A stretch of 64,000 bases of DNA from Theocolax elegans (lineage: Eukaryota > Arthropoda > Insecta > Hymenoptera > Cerocephalidae), in contig CM047426.1 in NCBI GenBank assembly GCA_026168455.1, positions 77,465,986-77,529,985 on the forward strand. The letters run 5' to 3'. Below are positions 39,401 through 54,400 of the stretch, in pieces. Within the stretch, counting starts at the first letter, position 1. Each line of letters starts with the position of its first letter. Made by a program: the position numbers and the translations under genes. The notes below the pieces were generated by a model. That model was not told where the DNA came from and ran no database searches. It worked only from the letters and a program-made list of their open reading frames with translations.

Positions 39401-42400
39401 TGAAAATCTATTTTATTAGTGAACAATTTGTCTATACATTTAATTTAAAAAAATAAAATATGCATTTATTAATTATTTTTCATAAATTGTACATTATTAT
39501 CGCTTGACTTTTTTTATTTAAAATTAAGTTTCCCATAGAATTAAATAAAATAGAATAATTCCAACAAATTACTAAGAAATAGAAAACTAATAAATTTGAA
39601 GGAAAGTCGGAAACAATTAATGAAGATATGATTTACTTCCTGACACCGGCTACATCACCACGTTCCACAGCCAGCAGGAACTTCTTGTCGTCCAGCGAGA
39701 GACTGGCCATCTCTTGGTGTGGCCTTATTACGTTTTCGTCCTCCATCATGCCGTGGATGCTGTGTCTCTGTAACATAGAAATTTTGACGACCACGTCAAA
39801 TGTTGTTGTTATGTTATTACCTCTAAAACCTATATTCAAAACCGCCACATTTGCATTTGTGGGATCAGAATTATAGTTAGTAATATTTTTTAAGTATTTC
39901 AAAAATTAATAAAAAGTATATAGGTATATTTAATATTTCAGAAGCCTTTTTAAATATTTTTTTAATATAATTACGTTTTATTAACTGTAATACCGTTAAT
40001 AATAATAAATTTCTAAAGTATGATATAAAATCCATTGGCTTCAAAACTGTCTTCGTCCACTATAGTGCACAATGTATAAAATATTAAAGTTTTTGTGCCG
40101 TGAAATGTCAACACTTATTGCTATACATAGTGATTAACATGTTAATTGTATAAGGTCAGAGGAATAAAATAATTACATGTAAAAGAAGTTAAAGAATAAG
40201 AAGGATCGACTTTCAAGACAATGTTATACGGTTTTCATGAGGATTTAATAATAATAAAAACTCAACAACCGATTTGATGGATGACGTTTCCCGTTAACTC
40301 TGTTCCTTTTTGCACTTTCGCCACTCAAAGTCCGTCAGCTCGCATACCCATGGATGATAAATTTGCCTCAATGGAATTTATAAAGTTGATATACCTAACT
40401 CGAATTCCCTATATCCCACGATGCACTTTATTGAGTTTTGAAAGCGATTCAACAAATTCCGGTCATAAATTAATTGCTCAAAAAATTTGCGTATTTGTAA
40501 AAAAAATATCTTAGAAAGAGTTCTTTGACTTATTTAGAAACTACTACTTATCACTTTTTCGTGTATAAATAAATGTATTTTTAAATTTATAAAACACAAG
40601 ATAGAAATTTCTAAAGTATGATTAGTAAAATATATATGTTACGCATATAACACCCGCATTCAGGTTTTTTTAATACAAACATATAGATAGTATGTTATTG
40701 TTTTCACATTGTGTGTAAAATAGTAAACAGAAGAAAAGGAATAGATAATTAAAAGTGGAAAATTGAGATAGGAAATGAAAAAGGTTGGAAAAAAGCTGTG
40801 GTAGAATGTTGGAAGATTGCAGGAAGGATACCAATTAAGCAGAGAAATGTTGCTCTATTGTTCATAAAGTCCAGTTTCTTCGTTACTCTCATTTTCTACA
40901 CACACACATATATCTAATGAAATCAATCACACAACACTCTGCAACATTATAGTGTTCCCGATTTACGTAAGTTTTAATCATTTGTATTACTTTAAGAAAA
41001 GTTTCAAATAAGAATCAAAGTATTTTATAAAAAAGAAAAAAATATCATAATTTATCGGTGATAAATTTTCTTAATGTTTTCTGAAATATAAGAAAATATC
41101 CGGGACTGTTGATCCTAATGCTTGTTTTCAAAATATAACACCCTAAGACATGTTTTTTACATAAGAAAATATCTTCCAAAGCTCTAGAATAAAATCCATT
41201 ACTTAAACATATGATGATATTTTTACTAATTAAAATTGAAAATTTTACTTAATTGTTATAATTTATACGCAACTTTATACAGTATCAAAGAATTCCATTG
41301 CAGTATTAACATAATTGTGTGATATTTTCATAATCATATTAACATCCACTATGTGACATTGTTTGAAAATATATTTTTATAATTTACTTTTGTGTGGGTG
41401 AGATAAGTTTGAATTGTTACGGGCATCGCCGCTCGACTTAGGAAGTATGTGAAGTACTTATTATAAATATAACACACCCATATAAGGGCACGTCATGTCG
41501 TCCGATTGTAGGCCAAATACACAGGAAGAATAGGCCAGATTGCAATTTTTTGTGAATTTTGCAAAAAGTAAACATATTCATCTTTTTAATTAATAAAATA
41601 ATTTTTTTGCATTTTTTGGTAAATTTTAAGAAAAATGTACTATAATTTTACTTAGGCTTTCTGTGTATTTGGCACACAATCGTCCGCCATTTTTTTGATC
41701 GTCTGTTATATTCCCAATAGGCTTAATCGGTGATATTTCGTATCGCGGACGGTAGCTTGCTAGTTAAAGCATGAATCGGGTACGGTGTTCGTGTTCCGTC
41801 GCCCGCCTTTTTTTGCTCTCTCCTCTCCCTTTAAAATATATTATATCGCATATTTCTTAGTATATAATGTTCATTCACTGGTATGTGTTCATATGCTTAA
41901 CCAGTTACCCTACAAAAATATTTTTATTTTAAAAAAAAAATAATAAGATTAAAGATAATGTGCATTTTGGATTTTCAAATGAAGGCATTGTCACATAATA
42001 ATCGTTGTTACAAGAATTTACTACCCAACAGCAAATATTGTTGATGCCTAGAATTCCTTTGTAAATGTCAATATATTAGCTTCCTTCGGTTATATTTAAT
42101 CAAAATTTGATAATAGGAGATAATTTAATTAATAATAAGTATTATTGAAAATAAATATTTATTTCCAAGACGTATCGTAGAACGTACTTTTATAATGAAT
42201 TAAAAATATAAATTAAAGAAGTAAAAATTAATTTTAATATTTAATAAGTAATGTATCTCCTTACTTTTACTTATATAAAAAAAAACTAAAAAAAAACAGT
42301 TGAACAATATCTTCACCCATTGAAGAAATATTTTGGGAACATCGAGATCGTAATCCACCTACGCGGCGGTTGAAACAAATGTAGAAAGGCATAGGGGACA

Positions 42401-45400
42401 TTGTCGCGGAATGACGGACAGCGTGTGTGTCGAGGGCGCGGCGGCGCTCAACAATTAGGGAGCGCCTTGACAAACACGCCGTTCTCCCCAAGTGCTGTGC
42501 GTGTACTTGAGCGTCTTCGTAAGCATCTTTCTTGAGAGGGGTTTCCTCTAGAGGGCTAATATACACGTGTGCTCGCGGGACTTTTGAGACTACGGTTTCC
42601 TTTGCCGTTTTTTTTTCGATGAAAAGGTGGGGTTCATTGAATTTCATCGGATTGACGTGTCGAAAAGGGAAGTGACCCTTATTTTTTTGTTGGGTTCAAT
42701 AAGATATTCTATTCAGATCCTAAGCGTGCCAAAGTCTTAGCTTAAACACACTTTGTAATGAAAAGTTGAATTTTTATATGTCATTACAACTATTTCTTTA
42801 ATCTTATTTGTCATTCATTGCACAATAATTTTCGATTAATTACATTTTCAAATTTAATTATTTTTAATTATGATTTTTAATTGGCTTGGCTTAATTATTC
42901 TGTCTTAATTTAAGCATTTTTTTATCAGATTTGTAAGCTAATTTCAGCTATATTTGTAGCTACATTGTACAAATAATTATAAAAATAAATAAATTAAAAT
43001 CGTCAGATATATTTTAATCTCGAACAAGAATGATAAATTTATTCAAATTCGTGTACAGAGATTGTATCTACATTAAATTGGATTTCCATATGCTTATATT
43101 TTATATATACACGTAACCAAAAGTAATTTCCGGCTACGTGGCTAAAATTTTACGCTCTCCTAACTAAACAGTTTTGCTACATTTTCTCGGCTTAATTAGA
43201 CCAATTTAATTTCAAAAACAAGGCATAGAAAATTCTAAACACAAAATAAGTGAGTTAATTTAAATTAGATTTTATAATCGCATTATATTTACCGTAATGA
43301 GAAAAACCAATAATTGTCAATAATTATCCTAATTTTATTTCTCTTATACTAGAAGAATGTTATTTAAGAAAACTTCATTTCCACATTAATTCTGTTTACT
43401 GTACTCTATCAATGTCTTTGTCAATCCTATTTTGATTGCGATAATCGGTAATCTCGAAAAGCTATAGTACCCAATCATATTCATAATTGATTAACGTAAG
43501 AGAGTTGGAAAAAAATACTCGTAAAGAATCCTTTCGCTTGATCGAGTACGTCCTTGGTCTCATTGTGCTCAGTTAGAAGAAATATATAAGCTATGTATAA
43601 AAGACATTCTTTACACGTGTGGATCTTCGACAACGGCGTAGAAAAAAAAACGAGGAAAATGAAGGAGGCCGCGAGGGATTACGAGATGAGTAGGTGTGTT
43701 GTGTTTTCCCTCGGTCAATAAAACGTACGCTACATATAATGCAATCGTACCCTATACTGATTGATGCTCCTTTGTCGTATGTGATTTTTTCCGTTGTTGA
43801 CGCGAATGTCGCTCCAGTTTATGATAAATGGCCGCGCGTTCATGTGCAGGGGAATTCACATTTTTTAATATTTCTTTTTTTTCTTTCGAGTTACGTTTTT
43901 GTATTTTAGTGCTACTATAACCATTTATATATGATTTAGAGGTACACCTGTGGAGATATAAATTTTTACGATTTGTTGTATACTACTGTTAGGTTTTAAA
44001 ATATATAAATATTCAGTCTCGAAATTCGTTGTTTATACCTTTTGTTAATGTAAATTTCATAATGATTTATATATAATATTTAAAAATAAAATAAATAATT
44101 GTTTTAAAATTTATACGTTTTTTACATTTATAAAATATATCTTATAAATATAAGAATAATTAATTAATAATTTTTGTGTGACTTCATTTGCGTATCTAAA
44201 ACAAATCTTTATAGATGTAGATCATGGTATCTATATAACAAAAATTACAAAAACAGAGTTTTCAGCAATTTATCAAAACTATTTAGATAGCTACAATAGG
44301 TAGTGCGCATAAATGCAATATACAGAAATAGTTGTTCGTGCAAATTTTTGCAATATAACAAAGAACGAAAACTAACTTTCACGAAATTTTTCGGAAGTCC
44401 ATTTAAGCTTTTAATTGATAACGTCGAATTTAGTTCACGCTATCACCATATGTTGGAAACAGTGATTGACGAATGTGCATATGTACATCACACGACAAAA
44501 ATTTTAAACCTTCTGGGAACCATTTAGAGAAAAAGGAAGAAATATGGAGGTGAAAATGGAAAAAAGGTCGTTGGATACTATTGGATACAAGATTAGGCTG
44601 GTCGACGACTTAACATCGTAAACTAGATCGCGGGAATCGAGTTCCGCAGTGGCCAATTCAATTTCGATGTGAGTGCCGTCGGTTTCGACTTTTCTGTTTT
44701 TTTTCCTCTTTTTCTGTCCTTCCCCTTTCCCTGCCTTCTTCCCTCCTGCTGTCGGGGAAGTTGAATTTCGTCAAATAAAACGTTTCAATCGTTTTTTATT
44801 ACCAGGTCGTTATAGCATTCTCATGCAGATGCAACTGAAATGTATTGCTTTATCAAACGTTCGTGTGAAAAGTGTGTTAATGAAGTAATCGATTTTCCAA
44901 AGAGAAATTCTTTAGTAAAAATATATTCCTATTAATTAATTAAACGACGAGTTGAAAAATTAGGCACAAATTGGATGTGTATCTTTTCGTCCCTCTGTTA
45001 ATTAATTGTACTTAAATGAAATGAACTATAATGCCGTCGAAATAGAAATATAAAAAGTAAACCGTATACTCCATTACTTTTATTTTTGTAATGAACGTTA
45101 ATTAGGGAGTAGCTATTACACTGATGAAAATTTGAAAGAAAGCAAAAAATATTTTTTCTCAGTTTACATGCTTTGTGGATTACTTTGAAATATGTAGTTT
45201 TTAATAAACTGCTTCTTGTTTGACACATCAATAGCAATATATAAAATTATTATTTCGAATTATACTCTGTAATACAAAAACAGGAATAACGGCTTAAAAT
45301 ATACGTTTTAATTTGCAAAACGAATAAGTAAAAAAATCACTTAGGCTAGATAAAAATTTCTTCAATTTTGAAATCGACCACAACTCATAGACCTCAATAG

Positions 45401-48400
45401 ACCAATAAATTGTAACCCTAAAAAAATTACTTCTTCACAGCCACATTTGGTCGACAATAATTCCGTTAAAAATACCGCAGTGCCGCCCGTAAAAATTTAG
45501 AGCGTATGCAATACCAAAAACAGTCCAAACAGACAGAACAACTCGGCAATCATTCTTATAACGGTCTACATATTTTTGCGGCAGCATCTCGCATAATAAT
45601 AAACCAGCGGGCCGACGTCTTGAGGCATTTGTATTATATTCGCCGACTTGTAGGCGCCTGCGGACGAAATACGAGACGTGCGTCATTAAGGGCGTCTATC
45701 GCGTTGTTGTGTGTTTAGACGTACGTAGGGGGAAGAGTGGACAAAGAGACGAGTATCATGGATGTGAACGTAAATATATTTCGTTGTTTAGCAGTCGGGG
45801 GGATTTCTACGAAAATATGAAATCCTGCCTTTTTGTTGGTGGCGTTGAACCTTGTTTTCGAGGGGTCTATAATCGACCATGAACTTGCGAGATTCAGATT
45901 ATCCTTACAGTTCAAGTGGATTTCCAAAGTTTAGTTTGATTGTAAGTTATTTTGATTTCGGTGGAAAGAAAGAGCTCATCTCTCGAAAAGTTTGATTTTA
46001 ATATCTGAAAATGAAAAATGATAGATTTATATAAAGGTACCTACTTGAACTAATAACATAATTACTGATAATATTTATATGGAATAATATACTAATAAAA
46101 CAATGGTTTTGCCATTTTCATCAGGTCACTGACTTTAATGTGGTTCATAAAAAATATTCTTACAATAAAAGATGAAACTTAGCATTAATAAGTAGTGTAT
46201 TAAAGAAATTGTGTATGATAGGTTGCAACTCCTATCGTAAATATCGTAGTATATATTTACAATATTGTCAATTGAAAGCAATTAATCTAATCTAAATCAA
46301 TGATGGCGCACGCAATATATGCGAAGAGTAGCGGCTAATCTAGGTAATCCTCGTATGACCAGAGGCAAATTCATCCGACCGTATTATCCACGAAATTGTC
46401 AAAACCGCAATACGGACTAATGCTACACGTAGTATTTTATACGCTTCTGTTAGGGAGCATGTTAAAGTTGACCGAAGCTTTTGCGTCACCAACTCGCGGA
46501 CACACTGAGTTCTTGTTCCTCTTTCTCTCCTAACACACTAAACTGGAACCTACACAAAGAGCATCTCCGAATACCTCGAATAGAATGCAAAAGGATATAA
46601 TCCGGGGTAAATGGAAAATAAATGTTTATTTCATTAGACTTAACTTAAATGATTTAATTAAAAGTACATCATCTATCGCTTTAATCGTTGCCAAACATAC
46701 TCAAGTACGCTATTTAATTGTTAAATATAATTGAAATGTTCGAAAGTATTTATTAATTAGAAATTATGTGGAAGTGAAAATATGATGATCTGATCAGGCA
46801 TTAATATGTATATGCAGATACAATCCAATATTCCAAACCAATTAGACAAATCCACATTCTTCTTAACTTTATCATCAATTAGGAAACTTTGATCCTATTC
46901 TAAATATCTTGTTCTATATTACGTTTTGTAAGAATATGCTAATGAGAAAAGTTATTCAAATAATCTTATAATTTCAAAATTCTATTCACTAATTAACATG
47001 TTTTATTTATTAATATAATAACAGCAGTATATTGCCTAATAAACTTTCGAGGCATTACCAGTATACAGATGAACGATAAATTTTAATAATGTAAACTACT
47101 GTTCACGTGACGTTAGTTGAAATGCTTTGTTAGAACATGCTTATATTTGCACTTCATTTCCTTAATGGAAATTCGATTATTTATTAACATTATTATTGTA
47201 CTAGCGAGATCAAATAAAAATAATAACAAAGATACATTATCCTTCAATTCTCGCATAGAATGTTAGTTACGATTGAACGCCCGTGCTCTCAGATTTTGTC
47301 GGTACAAATGCAAATTACTCGAATCACTATAAACAGCCAAGTGGTTTCTCATGATTCGAGAGAACGAGAATTCCTTTAGCTAATAAAGATGATGATGGAT
47401 CGTCTGGTTGATCTATAGTGAGGGCATAAAGAAGACACGCGCTTGCATCTCGGGTAATGAAGTTCCACGCGCGTTCTATAAGGACTTCTGTTGCGAAATA
47501 ATGAGCCGCAATCTTTCCTGCTTACTCGTGTAAACAGGATTTTCTCTTCATTGGGATCATTTTTCTCATGCATGATCTCCGTAATATTGCCGCAAAGTCC
47601 AAGTAAATATCTTAATCTTTTTTAAATTAAGAGTAATCGTGACCTACGCTATGAAAAAGGTATTAAATTACTCTGATTTTTTACACTTTATTTTTTATTT
47701 CAATTGATAGAATTTTATTATGTTTGACTCGTTCATTTATAAAATAGTAACTGTTGTAACAGTAGCCATATTACAATAATCTACCCAAACTTAATAATTG
47801 CATATTGAATAAATAAACAAAATAATATATCTTTTCATAAAATTTATTAATTATTCTTAAAGATCTACAGCTGTTGTTAGGATTATAAAAAGTAATAGTG
47901 TGATGAGAAATAAAAGCATTTATAAAATTTTATCAAGTTTTAAAAATAATGAAACTGAATTAATATAAAGGAAATGGGAAAACTATACAAAGTAAATGAA
48001 ATAAAAAACAGTGTCACTCTTTATTGACTCTTAATAAAGCTTTCACATTGGATATGCCGTAGTAAATGTAAATGCTTTTCAATTTTCATTGAACGTCAAA
48101 GTTTCCCGGGCTTTCAAAGGGCTAGAAAAATTCACTTTGTCAATAAAAACAGAGGCGTTCACAAAATATCGACGTTGTAACGCCTGCAAATTTTCCGGGC
48201 ACGTCGCGATTCTCAATATAACACCTCCGAAGACGACATACAAAGAAAAGTGCCGACTTTGCAGGTTTATGCACGCCACGAAAAGGTTGCGCTCGAGTTA
48301 CAGCACGAGGGTCAAAAGCTCGTCTTTGGCTGTTCTACGTGCAGCATCTGCGCTAATAAAAAATGCGAGAAACAGATGCTGAGAATATATAAGAAAATAT

Positions 48401-51400
48401 GTCTTCCCGTACTCGATTTTTTCTGTACTAGTGCTAAGAATTGGAAATATTCTCGTCTCTTGAAACCGAATTTCTTCAGATTCACGAGATACTTCTGGCA
48501 AATAAAAATAAACTGATGCATTAGTCATCGATATCATAAATTATCAGATATTGTAACTTATTTTTGCGGTAATTAATTTCATTACCCGGATTCATACATT
48601 ATATATTTATTATATGCATAAAAATACATTAATAATCTATTTAAATTAATTAATTACAATTTTAATTTTAAACATTATTTTTTGCTCATTTGAAATTTTG
48701 TTGATAGCTTCGGTTTATACCAATAATTTTAACTTTTATGATAATTTGGGTAGAAGATTCGCATTAAAAAGTATTCAGTAGATGTAGTTTAAATTCCGTC
48801 AGGCATACCTACATATGAAAAACCTATTTATATTTTGCATAAAATTAAATTTTTATTTCCTTTTTTTTATGATTCTAGAGGTTATACGATGACTTTATTA
48901 AGAAAGCACTTGTTGAAAATATATTCTTCAGTGGTGTTTTTAAAAAATCCTGTCCATTAGGCCCTCAGGCATGTTTTTAACAAAAAATCCTTTTTCGGTT
49001 TTTTAAATCGACATTTTAATTACGGTGTTTGGGTTGAAAATTTTGTACCTTTCACTAATAATTACCGGCACAGTAATTATTGCATGTTTATTCTAATAAA
49101 AGGTAGGCAATTATTCCTCAATTTTTCGTCAAATAATTTTCAAAAATTTAAAACAATTCCACAAAGTATTTGTGAAAAATTATACGACAAATAGTTCTGC
49201 TCGAATACAAGTAATCAAAATTAATATTCAAAGGATACTTTTGCTCGAATACTTTTCGTAATAGTTTTAACTGCACTTATAGGTCGCCAATTACCTAGAA
49301 ATTACACGTATGTGCTTTAATATTTTGTCGAAAAAAATTATTCGACGAATACGTTTGCTCAAATACTTTCCGAAATTGTTTTAAATTTACTTATAGGTCG
49401 TCGATAACCTAGATATCACATTTATGTGCTTATATTATCATTTATATATATATTTTAAAAAGTATTTGACGAAAAGTTGCGGTCGAAAACTTGCTCATTT
49501 CTGATTCTAATAAATAATTGCAATTTCGAAATTGCAGCAATGCTCACCCTAGTAGAAATTTAAAACTAAGAACTAGGAATTAAAAATTGGTAGTAAATAC
49601 CTTGTGATGAAACGCTTTTTCTCCCATTTTACTAGCATTTAATAGAATGACCATAACCTCAAAATATTTAAATATTCTTTCCAGCTTTCCGGAAAGAGTA
49701 AACTTCAAAATTCCTATAGATTCGGATGGGTTTTTAACGTTTTCGTCTGATTTACAACTAATTTCTGTTGTATTCCCAGTATTTACGAAGATAAACGCTG
49801 TTTTATTAGATTTTTCACTTGTCCATTTTTAATAGATATTTAATAGGACATAACTAGACTCAACTATAATCTATATTTACAAGCTCAAAAATGGGAGAAA
49901 AATAGGATTTTACTTTAATAAATGGTCATAAAATGTGAGAAAAAGCGTTTCATCGATAGGAGAAAAATGGGCACATTTTTCGCCTATTTTTTGCCCATTC
50001 TATTCAAACAGTCTATTTAATACTTATTTAATGGAATATGATTTCTACCAGGGCAAAAGAAATTTAATTTGAATAATTATTTATTAGAATAAACATGTAG
50101 TAGAAATTTTATGCAATTCAAAAAAGTATTCAAATTTTTTTTAAATACAAATGTATTTTACATACTATATTTTAAATACAGTATTTAAAATACAAGTATT
50201 TAAAATATACATATTCAAATACTGTAATTAAAATTCAAAAATTTTAAATATTTGTATTTTAAATACTTATTAAACTACTTTTATTTGACACGAAGTACTT
50301 AGTCGAAAATATTTTTTAAAATACAAGTATTTAAAATGCAATTGTATTTGGACGTATTAAAAGAATTAAATACTGAATTACCCATCTCTAATATAACATA
50401 GATTATAATCCACTCATAATTTATGTGTTATTTATGTAATATTTTCAATAAAAATAAAAGTGATATACTGATACATTTATTTTCATTTAATAATTAAAGT
50501 ACTCGATTCATAATATTGGAAACTATTTTTCATTGAAGTAATCGGATAAAGAGAAAGGGTAAAAGGTAGAAAAGGACGAAATATATGCGGTGGAATCAGA
50601 AAAGAGGAAGGAGAAAGTGAGAACCCAGTGAGAAAATACATTGCTGCACCTAGTAGATTCAGGGAAAAGAGGGTGGACTTACTCGGAGTGAAAGACTGAA
50701 AAAGAGAAAAAAATTGGGCGAGGTAGAGAGAAATAGAAATAGAAGAAGGACGGATGGCAGAGAGAAAGTTTCGTGGTTGATTCAACGTGGAAACTTTCCC
50801 TCAAATTGAACCGACGATGTTAATGTCGTTATCGTGTTACTTACACTTTTTTTACCTTCTTTGCGTTATTTTTTTGTAAACAGAAGGCAGCAACATCTTT
50901 CTCTTTTCCAACGTAAACATTTCCTGAATCTACTCCGATTTCCCGAGATATCGAATTTTTATCGGCTTATTTTATTTTTATTTACTTTTAGATTTTTATT
51001 TGTTTAGTCTTGATTTTTAAATTTCATATTATATTAAACCTATATGTAATAATTATTATATACGCCATTATTTTATACGTTAATTTTACCATCTAAATTA
51101 TTTCTATAGAAAATCTTATATTTCATTCCATTAAAATATATTATTATTCCACGATTCCTGTTTTGTCAGGTTGTATTTTTAGGTATATATTTGGTTTTGG
51201 AATTTCACTTCAGTTCTCGAAAAAAAAATTTACATCCGATGTGATCAATGAACTTGACGAGATTTCAATCGGGTACTAGATGTGCGCGCAAAAATTCAGG
51301 TCACCGATGTTTTTTCTGTACTTGCGTTATATGTTTATGTTTACCGACGACTCGACTTTTTTCATTTTATGCAAATAAATGAAAATTCAATTTTTGTATA

Positions 51401-54400
51401 TCAAATTATTTATATAAACGAACAATTAAATGATTGACACAAAATTAAAAAAACATTTCTTTTGGTTTTATTTTATGTCGCACTGTCAGGTTGCGGTGAG
51501 TTTATTCAAAAATGGACGAAAAATTCTTACTTTTATTTTTGAACAAATACGTGGAGTTTGATTTTAGAGGTCGTTGTGAGACATATTTCATTAATAATTC
51601 GAAATTGATAGTTTACACCTTGATTAATCGTCGTTTAGTTACTTATATAGAAGTAAAACGGTTTGTCAACTTATTACTAAAAGACAGTAAGACATTGGTT
51701 TAGCATTAAAAGCCGATTCTCGTTAGTGAAAATTTGCGTGAAAGTAACTCTATCAAAAAAGGATTAAGCAGATTTTGTCGATACGGTCGAAGGTTTAACC
51801 AATATAATTTTTACAAGGATAGAGTCAAAACAATTGCAAAATTTAATATTACTTCATCTATCTTTAAAATATGGGATAGAAACATGTGATTCTTCTAATA
51901 AACAAAACATTAATTGATTTTACCTCGAGTGTACAACCACATACCTATAACAGTAATATAACAGAAGCATACCAAAACTGAAGTGTAAATATGATATTTA
52001 TGTTCATGATCTTCAAGTAAAATTAATAAACAAATGTTGCTTATGCTTATTTGAAATTAATATCAAAATATTAATTTTTAGTACTTTATTAAAAATTGCT
52101 ATTATAACAAGTTTTACAATTTAGAAATAGTATAATATTTAACATTGGATGCAGCAAATTTTAACTTTAAATATATTGTTTATAAAATTATAAATTTCTG
52201 AAAATAAATAATTTTTTGTACATAGAATGTACGAAATTCGTACTATTAATGATTTATTGTATTTTACTTCAAAAAGTTGATGGATCAAAAGGATTTTCAC
52301 ATAATTACACTATCTCTTATTATTGTAGATATTTTAAACTTACAAACGCAATTCGATAATAGATAACGCATTATTAAACACGGGTATTCGCGCATCGTAA
52401 TATAGAATATATGATTTTAAACTGTTTAAAGTGTTTTACATATAAATCGAAGATAAATTTAACCGTTTGCGGGAAAATGTAATGTTGCATTTTGGTATAC
52501 GGTCGATTTGTAAATTTGTAAATTTCTACGCTTTGAGTAATTTATAATACATTATATAAAATAATCCTAATGCCTTATTAAACGGTAATAATAATGCAAT
52601 AAATTATTTAAATTAAACAATATATGTTTGGTTTATTAAACAAAATTTACTATCTTTCTTAGTAATATGTTTGTCATTTAAATATAAACTTTTGACTATA
52701 ATATTGTAAACTATTTTTCATTGAAGTAATCGGATAAAGAGAAAGGGTAAAAGGTAGAAAAGGACGAAATATATGCGGTGGAATCAGAAAAGAGGAAGGA
52801 GAAAGTGAGAACCCAGTGAGAAAATACATTGCTGCACCTAGTAGATTCAGGGAAAAGAGGGTGGACTTACTCGGAGTGAAAGACTGAAAAAGAGAAAAAA
52901 TTGGGCGAGGTAGAGAGAAATAGAAATAGAAGAAGGACGGATGGCAGAGAGAAAGTTTCGTGGTTGATTCAACGTGGAAACTTTCCCTCAAATTGAACCG
53001 ACGATGTTAATGTCGTTATCGTGTTACTTACACTTTTTTTACCTTCTTTGCGTTATTTTTTTTGTAAACAGAAGGCAGCAACATCTTTCTCTTTTCCAAC
53101 GTAAACATTTCCTGAATCTACTCCGATTTCCCGAGATATCGAATTTTTATCGGCTTATTTTATTTTTATTTACTTTTAGATTTTTATTTGTTTAGTCTTG
53201 ATTTTTAAATTTCATATTATATTAAACCTATATGTAATAATTATTATATACGCCATTATTTTATACGTTAATTTTACCATCTAAATTATTTCTATAGAAA
53301 ATCTTATATTTCATTCCATTAAAATATATTATTATTCCACGATTCCTGTTTTGTCAGGTTGTATTTTTAGGTATATATTTGGTTTTGGAATTTCACTTCA
53401 GTTCTCGAAAAAAAATTTACATCCGATGTGATCAATGAACTTGACGAGATTTCAATCGGGTACTAGATGTGCGCGCAAAAATTCAGGTCACCGATGTTTT
53501 TTCTGTACTTGCGTTATATGTTTATGTTTACCGACGACTCGACTTTTTTCATTTTATGCAAATAAATGAAAATTCAATTTTTGTATATCAAATTATTTAT
53601 ATAAACGAACAATTAAATGATTGACACAAAATTAAAAAAACATTTCTTTTGGTTTTATTTTATGTCGCACTGTCAGGTTGCGGTGAGTTTATTCAAAAAT
53701 GGACGAAAAATTCTTACTTTTATTTTTGAACAAATACGTGGAGTTTGATTTTAGAGGTCGTTGTGAGACATATTTCATTAATAATTCGAAATTGATAGTT
53801 TACACCTTGATTAATCGTCGTTTAGTTACTTATATAGAAGTAAAACGGTTTGTCAACTTATTACTAAAAGACAGTAAGACATTGGTTTAGCATTAAAAGC
53901 CGATTCTCGTTAGTGAAAATTTGCGTGAAAGTAACTCTATCAAAAAGGATTAAGCAGATTTTGTCGATACGGTCGAAGGTTTAACCAATATAATTTTTAC
54001 AAGGATAGAGTCAAAACAATTGCAAAATTTAATATTACTTCATCTATCTTTAAAATATGGGATAGGAACATGTGATTCTTCTAATAAACAAAACATTAAT
54101 TGATTTTACCTCGAGTGTACAACCACATACCTATAACAGTAATATTAACAGAAGCATACCAAAACTGAAGTGTAAATATGATATTTATGTTCATGATCTT
54201 CAAGTAAAATTAATAAACAAATGTTGCTTATGCTTATTTGAAATTAATATCAAAATATTAATTTTTAGTACTTTATTAAAAATTGCTATTATAACAAGTT
54301 TTACAATTTAGAAATAGTATAATATTTAACATTGGATGCAGCAAATTTTAACTTTAAATATATTGTTTATAAAATTATAAATTTCTGAAAATAAATAATT

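Larger units (their letters stand above)
29253..39636 (-). other. TRPgamma middle introns
   Basis: Introns lie at 29253-31200, 31372-33520, 33717-33890, 34040-37349 and 37582-39636. Most is AT-rich. Three blocks of higher complexity (about 30180-30660, 32390-32860, 34500-34850) and a GC-rich block at about 38860-39130 stand out without any recognised coding. They are candidates for conserved non-coding elements. Confidence 0.6.

Noticed and set aside
42267..42647. A 126-aa - strand protein in the 16-kb intron
   Set aside because: No domain, ends in a homopolymer-derived Phe run, and no in-phase connection to channel exons was found.
50483..50785. A 100-aa - strand protein (and its near-copy at 52674-52991)
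   Set aside because: It is a low-complexity Ser/Phe/Leu reading of a purine-rich block with no domain.
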